The notes under the pieces were generated by a model. It was given only the letters and a program-made list of their open reading frames with translations. It was not told the origin of the DNA and ran no database searches. Made by a program: the position numbers and the translations under genes. DNA of 6,893 nucleotides from Bryobacterales bacterium (lineage in GTDB: Bacteria; Acidobacteriota; Terriglobia; Bryobacterales; Bryobacteraceae), in assembly GCA_016789785.1 (NCBI GenBank), contig JAEUQE010000342.1, forward strand, positions 1 through 6,893, written 5' to 3'. Shown one piece after another: positions 1 through 5,406 of the stretch (position 1 is its first letter; every line of letters begins with the position of its first letter).

Positions 1-2
1 AC

Positions 3-1025
3 ACTCCGCTGAATCCCTACATGCAGCGCTGGTCGGCATCGATTCAACGGGAGTTGCCGGGCCGCATTGTGACGGACATCTCGTATGTCGGCAATCGCGG
101 GACGAAGCTTGGTGTGACGCGCGAATTGAATCCGGTGCCGAGGCAGTATCTGTCGACGTCGCCGGTACGCGATCAGGCGACGATCGACTTTCTGAGCAGG
201 CAGGTCAACAGCCCGTTTGCAGGCATGCCCGAATTCGTGGGTACGGGTCTTGCGAATCAGCGAGTGGGTGTGGCGCAGTTGCTGCGACCGTATCCTCACT
301 TTGGCAGCATCACGTTCACGACCCCGGCGGGATCGTCGCATTTTCATTCGATGCAGGTTTCGGTGGAGAAGCGCATGAGCAACGGGTTGACGTTCCAATC
401 GAGCTGGACGTGGTCGAAGTTCATGCAGGCCACGGGTTATCGCAACGATGTGGATGATATTCCGGAGAAGGTGATTTCGGATCAGGACTACACGCACCGT
501 TTTGTACTGAGTTCGATCTACGAACTACCGTTTGGGCGCAACCGGCGTTTCTTTGCAGGTATGGGGGGGTGGAAGCAGGCAGTATTCGGCGGATGGCAGT
601 TTCAGGGCTGGTATGAAGGGCAGACGGGTGACGCGTTGGGCTTTGGCAACGCGATCTTCACGGGCAACTTGCAGGATATCGAATTGCCCGTGAGCCAGCG
701 CCGTGCCGAGCGCTGGTTCAACGTGGACGCCGGCTTCAACCGTAATCCGCAGCAGGTGCTGGTGAACAATATCATCGGACTGAGCACGCGGTTCAACGGT
801 GTTCGCGCGGATGGCATCAACAACTTCGACCTGTCGATGTTCAAGAACTACCGGGTGAAGGAGAAGTTGACGGCGCAGTTCCGCGTGGAGACTTACAATT
901 CGCTGAACCACGTGCAGTTCGGCAATCCGAACACTGGTCCGGTGAACGCGGCGTTCGGCACCATCACGGGTGAGAATGGACACGGGCAACGGCAGATTAC
1001 TCTCGGAATCAAGGCGATCTTCTGA
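3..1025 (+). CDS. TonB-dependent receptor, Oar-like (C-terminal part, 5' end outside window)
   Basis: This is the C-terminal 340 residues of an outer-membrane beta-barrel receptor. The frame is already open at base 3 (TPLNPYMQRWSASIQREL), so the ATG at 21 is an internal methionine and the N-terminal carboxypeptidase-like and plug domains lie upstream of the window. Diagnostic pieces are the 'NPYMQRW..SIQREL' and 'SYVGNRGTKL' strands, 'SSWTWSKFM', 'YTHRFVLSSIYELPFG', 'FNVDAGF' and 'NHVQFGNPNT', a pattern typical of the large acidobacterial receptors with an N-terminal carboxypeptidase-regulatory domain. The protein ends QITLGIKAIF, with alternating hydrophobic residues and a terminal Phe. That is the signal recognised by the BAM machinery, so the barrel is complete at this end. 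Members import or bind substrates using TonB energy, but the substrate cannot be read here. The TGA overlaps the ATG of the next gene (TGATG), which implies translational coupling. Confidence 0.9.
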   Translation, partial: TPLNPYMQRWSASIQRELPGRIVTDISYVGNRGTKLGVTRELNPVPRQYLSTSPVRDQATIDFLSRQVNSPFAGMPEFVGTGLANQRVGVAQLLRPYPHFGSITFTTPAGSSHFHSMQVSVEKRMSNGLTFQSSWTWSKFMQATGYRNDVDDIPEKVISDQDYTHRFVLSSIYELPFGRNRRFFAGMGGWKQAVFGGWQFQGWYEGQTGDALGFGNAIFTGNLQDIELPVSQRRAERWFNVDAGFNRNPQQVLVNNIIGLSTRFNGVRADGINNFDLSMFKNYRVKEKLTAQFRVETYNSLNHVQFGNPNTGPVNAAFGTITGENGHGQRQITLGIKAIF

Positions 1026-2665
1026 TGCGTTATTGGGCGGCAGTGCTGACGGCGGCGATTTGCGTCGCGGCGGAGAATCCGCATGCGGTGGCGACGTTCG
1101 AATCGCTCGGGATCTATTATGACCGCGCGGAAGCCAAGCAGGGCTGCGCGGTGAGTTATCGCGGTGCGCCGGGTGATTGGAAGCAGGGCTACCCGCTGAT
1201 CTACGACGCGCGCGAGAAGCAATATCGAGGCTCGCTGGTTCAGTTGAAGCCGGATACCGGGTATTCGGTGCGGTTGGAGTGTGACGGCGCGCCCACGGAG
1301 TTTCGTGCGAAGACTCGCAGTGAAGTGCTGCCTGTTGGGCGCACGACGCATGTCACGGGCACGAGTCACAAGATGCTGACGATTCGTGAAGGCGGCACGG
1401 CGCAGGGCTGGCATTTGGTGACGCCGCAGCCCGGCGCGAAGTACGTGAACGATGTCTTCAATTTCGCGGATCACAACATCGTGGTGGAAGCGGACTACGT
1501 GATCCTGCGCGGATTGGAGCTGAAGAATGCGGGCGTTCATGCAGTGTTGATCAAGGCGGGTGTGCAGCATGTGGTGGTGGAGGATTCGCACATCACGGGA
1601 TGGGGACGCGTGGGCGGCGCACGTATTTGGGGCGTGGTTGGCGGATCGGACAGCGCGATCTTCGCGGAGAACGATGCGGGGCACATCATCGCGCAGAGGA
1701 ATCTGATTGAGTATCCGCGAGGCGGGTCGAATGATTGGGAAACGGGGCATCCGTCGGGACCGCAGGCGATCACGTTGATCAACTCGCGAGGCGGCAACAT
1801 CATCCGTTACAACACGATTCGCTCGACGGAGGATCACGGCTACAACGATGGGATCGGAGGCGGGTCGAACTACAGCTTTCAAGGCAGTCCCAATCGAGAC
1901 TCGGACATCTATGGCAACATCGTTTCGCATTGCTGGGATGACGCCATTGAGAGCGAAGGCGCGAACAGGAACGTGCGGATCTGGAGCAACTACATCCATC
2001 ACACGTTCGTGCATGTGGCGACGGCGGCAACGGCGATGGGTCCGCTGTACATCTTCCGCAATGTGTTCGGGCTGAGCCGCGTGTCGCATCAGGACAACTC
2101 GGGCGGGATGATGATCAAGACGGGGATGAACTACGTGACGATCAATGGCGAGCGCGTGAGCACGGGGCTCGGGCACCGGTTCATCTTTCACAACACGGCG
2201 CTGCAACCCAACGGCGGGCTGGATGTGTTCAGCAGTCATGAGTTGCACAACGCGACGTCGCGCAACAACATCTTCTATGCGCGCGGGAGGACGTATCCGC
2301 AGGATCGCGGCGCGCCAGGCAACGATTTCAAGAATGACTTGACCGGCGGTTATCTTGGCGGTGGTTTCGTGCGGTCGTTGTTTCAGCCGAGTGAGCACAT
2401 GGAATGGTTCCTGGCCGGCAGTGCGCCGAAGATCCAGTGGGGGCGCATTGAGTACGACGTGGAGGGGAAGAAGTTCGCGATCACCGATCCGGTGGTTTCG
2501 GCGAAGAACCCGGCGCTGGATACGGGTGTGCGCCTGCCGGGCTTCAACGATGATTTCGCGGGGGCCGCGCCGGATATCGGAGCGTTTGAGAACGGGCGCA
2601 CGGGGTTGCGGTTTGGGAGGGAGATGGCGCCGGGATTTCAGCGGGCGCCCTGGGAAGTGCATTGA
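1025..2665 (+). CDS. secreted right-handed parallel beta-helix protein
   Basis: A 546-residue exported protein. Residues 1-16 form a signal peptide (MRYWAAVLTAAICVAA|EN, with Val/Ala at -3/-1). Cys13 is not in a lipobox, so it is probably not a lipoprotein. Residues about 20-96 look like a small beta-sandwich (YRGAPGDWKQGYPLIYD, then 'YRGSLVQLKPDTGYSVRLEC'), resembling a fibronectin-III-type module. Residues about 130-420 carry repeated beta-helix rungs such as NIVVEADYVILRGLEL, VVVEDSHITGW, NIIRYNTIRS, DIYGNIVSHCWDDAIE, NVRIWSNYIHH and RFIFHNTAL. The end (PALDTG...PDIGAFE, about 496-522) is a tail often seen in pectate-lyase-like and NosD-like proteins. The fold is characteristic of polysaccharide lyases, hydrolases and binding proteins, but I recognise no certain catalytic set, so the activity is open. 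It starts on the last base of the receptor stop codon and is probably co-translated with it. Confidence 0.87.
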   Translation: MRYWAAVLTAAICVAAENPHAVATFESLGIYYDRAEAKQGCAVSYRGAPGDWKQGYPLIYDAREKQYRGSLVQLKPDTGYSVRLECDGAPTEFRAKTRSEVLPVGRTTHVTGTSHKMLTIREGGTAQGWHLVTPQPGAKYVNDVFNFADHNIVVEADYVILRGLELKNAGVHAVLIKAGVQHVVVEDSHITGWGRVGGARIWGVVGGSDSAIFAENDAGHIIAQRNLIEYPRGGSNDWETGHPSGPQAITLINSRGGNIIRYNTIRSTEDHGYNDGIGGGSNYSFQGSPNRDSDIYGNIVSHCWDDAIESEGANRNVRIWSNYIHHTFVHVATAATAMGPLYIFRNVFGLSRVSHQDNSGGMMIKTGMNYVTINGERVSTGLGHRFIFHNTALQPNGGLDVFSSHELHNATSRNNIFYARGRTYPQDRGAPGNDFKNDLTGGYLGGGFVRSLFQPSEHMEWFLAGSAPKIQWGRIEYDVEGKKFAITDPVVSAKNPALDTGVRLPGFNDDFAGAAPDIGAFENGRTGLRFGREMAPGFQRAPWEVH

Positions 2666-2696
2666 GTTTCGCGCGGATGGTACGCGACGGCGGAAT

Positions 2697-2702
2697 GGAG
2701 GG
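2697..2702 (+). promoter_or_regulatory. Shine-Dalgarno for the 96-residue protein
   Basis: GGAGGG lies four bases before ATG 2707. It decides the start in favour of 2707 over the upstream TTG and ATG codons in the same frame, which lack such a site. Confidence 0.6.
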
Positions 2703-2706
2703 TGCG

Positions 2707-2997
2707 ATGCGGAATCCGGGCCGGAGAAGCCTGTTTGCGAGCTTGTTTGGCATCGTTGCGGCCGGCAGTGCGGATGGGCAGTCGCGCGAGGAGATACGAG
2801 ATGCCCAGAGCGCGCTGATTGGGACCATGCAGGAGAAGGGCGGCGTTGTGGAAGCGCGTGACCGGACGGGGCGGCTTGTGGGAACTTACTATGGGCGATC
2901 CCGTGAGACGCGAGACGAACAAGGCAAGTTGGTGAGCTATGGGAACACTCTGGCGGCGCTGCTGATGTGTTCCGGGCAGGTTGGCAAAACCGGCTGA
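2707..2997 (+). CDS. small exported protein of unknown function
   Basis: A 96-residue protein that I do not recognise as a named family. The start chosen is ATG 2707, because GGAGGG (2697-2702) sits four bases upstream. The frame is open further up (TTG 2662, ATG 2677, ATG 2695), but those starts put extra residues before the leader. The N-terminus MRNPGRRSLFASLFGIVAAGSADGQ reads as an export signal with an Arg pair before the hydrophobic stretch, cleaved about residue 24. The mature part is mixed-charge and hydrophilic: a possible helix with SREEIRDAQ, then two short beta-like units (GGVVEARDRTGRLVGTYYG and ETRDEQGKLVSYG) and a hydrophobic tail LAALLMC. The paired 'D.(T/Q)G(R/K)LV' units suggest a tiny repeat of beta-hairpins. 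It lies 41 bp after the beta-helix gene on the same strand, with a stem-loop 11 bp beyond its stop, and is probably the last gene of that unit. Confidence 0.68.
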   Translation: MRNPGRRSLFASLFGIVAAGSADGQSREEIRDAQSALIGTMQEKGGVVEARDRTGRLVGTYYGRSRETRDEQGKLVSYGNTLAALLMCSGQVGKTG

Positions 2998-3007
2998 CGG
3001 AGCCTTT

Positions 3008-3036
3008 GCGGCATCAGACTGCTCGGTCTATGCCGC
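3008..3036. terminator. stem-loop between convergent genes, possible bidirectional terminator
   Basis: GCGGCAT (3008-3014) pairs perfectly with ATGCCGC (3030-3036). After a single bulged C (3015), AGAC (3016-3019) pairs with GTCT (3026-3029) around the loop TGCTCG. This gives an 11-bp stem with Watson-Crick pairs only, so it forms equally well in RNA from either strand. It sits between the end of the + strand unit (2997) and the end of the - strand nuclease (3061). No T run follows on either side, so it is not a classic intrinsic terminator. It may instead act as an RNA 3'-end stabiliser or a Rho-assisted stop. Confidence 0.5.
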
Positions 3037-3417
3037 GCCTGAACCAAAACTTACTGGGCATTAGTCTTGCGCGTCCGGCTTCGGTATATCCCCGATACTC
3101 CTGCTGGCTGCCAATACCGATTCCGCCAGGACGCCATCAACGATGGCGGCCGCAGCCGCGAGAAGTCTACTGATATGCGCTTGCGGTTCTTCACCCTCGG
3201 CAAGCGCCAGCAGCGTCTTCGTCTCCCGGTCATCCCAATTCCGGAAGCGATCCAGGTCTCCCCACCAGACGCAATTGGCATGATCCTGAGGCCGAATGGA
3301 CTTCATCCCATCCGAAAGTTGCCGAGACAACCGCGCCTCAATGTCACTTGTTCCAGGTGCTGGGCGCGTCACGCCAATCCACGTGGCGCGGTACCCCTTC
3401 TCTCGCTCCAAGGTAAC

Positions 3418-3420
3418 CTA
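3418..3420 (-). other. in-frame TAG inside the nuclease C-terminal region
   Basis: The coding strand reads CCT GAG TGG CTG TAG GTT ACC TTG GAG. Both sides are in the same frame and the protein continues sensibly (RNWPEWL, then VTLEREKGYRATWIGV). A single C-to-T transition from CAG (Gln) would explain it. Confidence 0.7.
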
Positions 3421-3675
3421 CAGCCACTCAGGCCAGTTGCGCCCTCGCAGCCGCAGATAGCATTCCTGAGGCGAAACGTTCTTCGAGATCACCTCCCATT
3501 TGTCTCCAGCCAACTCTTTGAGACGGTTTGCGACTCCATTCAGAGTCCATGTGATCAGTTCTCGCTGGATGTCCTGAAGCGCGAACCCAACGAGTAAGGC
3601 GGACCGCCGATTCGCCGCCGACTCGAAGGAGTGTTTTACGATCAAGTCACGCTCTGCGTCAGTCATAGCCGCGGG

Positions 3676-3679
3676 CCCC
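3676..3679 (-). other. frameshift site in the nuclease gene (run of four G on the coding strand)
   Basis: On the coding strand the sequence reads CGC GAA GGG GCC. Removing one G joins ...EFHHREG directly to PAAMTDAERDLIV, moving from the catalytic frame to the frame that carries the rest of the family. A homopolymer is a common place for replication slippage or base-calling error. The exact site could be anywhere from about 3665 to 3720, because both frames stay open there. Confidence 0.6.
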
Positions 3680-4357
3680 TTCGCGATGGTGGAACTCACG
3701 ATCGATGTATCCGATGAAGTCACGGAGGAACCAACGGAGTTTGTCGGACTGGGACTCTTTGGCGCACCACTCGATCCAATTTCTCAGGTCAGGCTGGTAG
3801 TGGAGCGTCCGGAACTTGCCCACGCTTTCTAACTCTCGCCTCGTTTGTTCGGAAATGCTGGTCGGGCCGCTCCCCCGTCCTTCAAGGAAGACCAGGCAGA
3901 AGCGGCCGCCATACCGATCCGCAAGATGCCGCCTGTATCTTTCCAGTTGGCTATTCTGTTCGATCGCCCAGGGCTTGTTCTCGATGCCGACGCCGAAGTC
4001 GGCCAGATCAATCGTGATATCGATGAGTCCGGCAGTGGAGGCTGTTGTGGGTGTTTGGTAGTGAACTCTTGCCTGCGCAGAACGAAAAACCTGTTCCTCC
4101 TGCCCGATCACCGTCAGAAATCGATCCAGAAAAATCTTGCCTTGTCCGTGACGGCCCCGGGGATTCAGCATGTCGGCAATGACTTGCGAGATGCGATTCT
4201 CATTTGGATCTATGTAGTCGAAGACGTTGAATTCCAGCGAGAGGTAGACGTTGAGGCTTCGCCGGCCCTGATCGAGCAGATCAAGGCGGAAGTCAAGCGC
4301 GGAGAAGAAATCGCGCAGGTCATGCTCTGAGATCAATTCTTGAGATTGATTTGTCAT

Positions 4358-4564
4358 GCGCAAATGGAATTGCTTTCCCTTTAGTATATATATAGTCTGC
4401 GTCTGGCTCCGCGGGCCTCGTTGGGACGGGCGTTGCGCGCTCCTGAAACTTGCGCGGACGTTTCCGGGAAGGCTCGCGCGCGTGTGCATCGGTTGCAGTG
4501 GCACAGCGGATGGTCGGCGAGCGAGAACACCGGAGGAGTCCAGCCGTGCTAAACCAGGAAGTCT
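4358..4564. promoter_or_regulatory. divergent intergenic region with AT-rich island
   Basis: This stretch of about 207 bp separates the leftward nuclease from the rightward kinase. A TATATATA island (4381-4396) stands out in otherwise GC-rich DNA. It offers TATACT on the - strand (4388 to 4383), about 25 bases before the nuclease ATG, and TATAGT on the + strand (4391-4396), so it could serve either gene. I find no good -35 hexamer at the right distance for the - strand; on the + strand TTGCTT (4370-4375) is only 15 bases away. No convincing gene lies here; an open + frame from 4450 is discussed among the findings. Confidence 0.33.
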
Positions 4565-5323
4565 GTGAACTGTTATCGAATCGCGAAACTTGCTGGCGAT
4601 TTGCAGACGGGGTGTGTGCTGCTTGCGGAGTCCGGCGGAAAGACGCATTGCATCGAAATACTGGATCGAAGCACCGCCGTGTCGTTGCATCCGCTGGCGT
4701 GCGGCATCACCGTGGCTCTCGTGGACCCGGCTACCTCTGAGAATGCGGGCGAAGCGCGCATTGTGGAAGCGATCGCTTGTCCCGCACGGCCGGCACACGG
4801 GCTTGTCGTGTGGTTCACTGGCCTGAGCGGCGCAGGGAAGTCGACGCTGTGCGAGGCGGTGGCATCGAAGCTCAAGGAGAGCTCGGTGCATGCGCGCGTG
4901 CTCGACGGCGACGCGGTGCGGCGGACAGTGTGCAAGGGCCTCGGATACTCCAAGGAAGATCGCGATGAGAATGTGCGGCGCATCGGGTTTCTGGCGGCGT
5001 CGTGCATGCATCGCGGCGAAGTGGCGCTGGTGGCTGCGATCTCGCCATACCGCGCCATTCGCGAGGAAGTGCGACGGCGCGCCGGCCGGTTCGTGGAGGT
5101 GTGGGTGAATGCGCCGCTCGCGATTTGTGAGCAGCGCGACACGAAGGGGTTGTACGCGGCGGCGCGAGCGGGGCGTGTGGTGAACTTCACGGGGATCGAC
5201 GATCCCTACGAAGCGCCTGTTGCGCCCGAAGTGGAATGCCGGACGGACGTGGAGTCACCGGAGGAGTGCGCGGCAGCGGTTCTGCGCGCGATGGACGGCA
5301 TGCTGGTTCGTGGCGCTTCCTGA
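4565..5323 (+). CDS. cysC: adenylylsulfate (APS) kinase with N-terminal extension
   Basis: The enzyme phosphorylates adenosine 5'-phosphosulfate at the 3' position with ATP to give PAPS, the sulfate donor for assimilation and for sulfotransferases; it is cytoplasmic. Of 252 residues, about 79-245 are the kinase: P-loop GLSGAGKST (86-94), LDGD (113-116), LGYSKEDRDENVRRIG (127-141), ISPYR (159-163), RDTKGLY (191-197) and FTGIDDPYE (208-216). All APS-kinase signatures are intact. Typical stand-alone enzymes are near 200 residues; here about 78 extra residues (MNCYRIAKLAGDLQTG...) precede the kinase with no domain I recognise. A stop at 4550 limits the start. GTG 4565 has AGGAAG (4556-4561) only three bases away, so a later start is possible. 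No other sulfate-assimilation gene is visible in the window, so the use of PAPS is unknown. The gene symbol is by domain similarity; kinase identity is near certain, the first about 78 residues are not. Confidence 0.9.
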   Translation: MNCYRIAKLAGDLQTGCVLLAESGGKTHCIEILDRSTAVSLHPLACGITVALVDPATSENAGEARIVEAIACPARPAHGLVVWFTGLSGAGKSTLCEAVASKLKESSVHARVLDGDAVRRTVCKGLGYSKEDRDENVRRIGFLAASCMHRGEVALVAAISPYRAIREEVRRRAGRFVEVWVNAPLAICEQRDTKGLYAAARAGRVVNFTGIDDPYEAPVAPEVECRTDVESPEECAAAVLRAMDGMLVRGAS

Positions 5324-5339
5324 TCCACGCAATCTCACC

Positions 5340-5368
5340 TTGAGCCCCGAGGACGGTCCGCGTATCAT
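5340..5368 (+). promoter_or_regulatory. candidate sigma-70-type promoter for the oxidoreductase
   Basis: TTGAGC (5340-5345) and TATCAT (5363-5368) are separated by exactly 17 bases, matching 4 of 6 and 5 of 6 consensus positions. Transcription would start near 5375, giving a leader of about 30 bases before ATG 5407. It begins 17 bases after the stop of the kinase gene, so the oxidoreductase can be transcribed separately. Confidence 0.45.
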
Positions 5369-5396
5369 ACAACTTGCTCCCGACCCGGCTCTTCCC

Positions 5397-5403
5397 AAGG
5401 AGG
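5397..5403 (+). promoter_or_regulatory. Shine-Dalgarno for the oxidoreductase
   Basis: AAGGAGG lies three bases before ATG 5407. It supports this start over an in-frame TTG at 5374, which falls at or before the likely transcription start. Confidence 0.65.
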
Positions 5404-5406
5404 CTT

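Larger units (their letters stand above)
3061..4357 (-). pseudogene. PD-(D/E)XK nuclease, PDDEXK_4-like, split by one frameshift and one in-frame stop
   Basis: Read from ATG 4357, the first 232 codons (to TGA 3659-3661) hold a complete nuclease core: Glu53 in NENRISQVIADMLNP followed by RGRHGQGKIFLDRFL, Asp113 in LIDITI, Glu126 and Lys128 in GIENKPWA, then Gln134 and QLERY. These match the E...D...ExK...Q layout of the PDDEXK_4 group of uncharacterised nucleases. The family's C-terminal region continues in another frame (MTDAERDLIVKHSF...LRLRGRNWPEWL), stops at TAG 3418-3420, and resumes in the same frame (VTLEREKGYRATWIGVTR...VWWGDLDRFRNW...) to TAA 3061-3063. Dropping one G from the run at 3676-3679 and reading TAG as CAG gives 432 codons, including the stop. 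GC is visibly lower than in neighbouring genes. It could be a decayed gene, a sequence error, or a catalytic domain still made alone. No partner methylase or defence gene is nearby. Calling the gene a nuclease is firm; its biological role is unknown. Confidence 0.8.

Noticed and set aside
525..989. 154-codon - strand open frame inside the receptor
   Set aside because: It is antisense to a recognisable beta-barrel and has no motif of its own.
893..2662. 589-codon open frame on the - strand opposite the beta-helix gene
   Set aside because: It is very rich in Arg and His with no domain pattern, as expected for the antisense of a gene with G/C-ending codons. The + strand frame has a signal peptide and clear beta-helix rungs.
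2662..2706. TTG 2662 as the start of the small exported protein (4-base overlap with the beta-helix stop)
   Set aside because: It would place 15 residues before the export leader and has no ribosome site; ATG 2707 does.
3418..3420. TAG recoded as an amino acid in the nuclease
   Set aside because: No other gene in the window uses TAG internally, and the separate frameshift in the same gene makes ordinary decay or sequence error simpler.
3067..3597. 176-codon + strand open frame opposite the nuclease C-terminal part
   Set aside because: The - strand frames read as conserved family sequence, while this one is Arg/Pro-rich without motifs.
3845..4330. 161-codon + strand open frame opposite the nuclease core
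   Set aside because: It lies antisense to the catalytic motifs and its translation shows no family features.
4358..5011. Upstream continuation of the nuclease frame to 5011
   Set aside because: These 218 extra codons run antisense through the APS kinase, look random and carry no domain. ATG 4357 gives a normal family-like N-terminus.
5374..5406. TTG 5374 as the start of the oxidoreductase
   Set aside because: It falls at the predicted transcription start and before the AAGGAGG site, and ATG 5407 gives a proper Tat leader.
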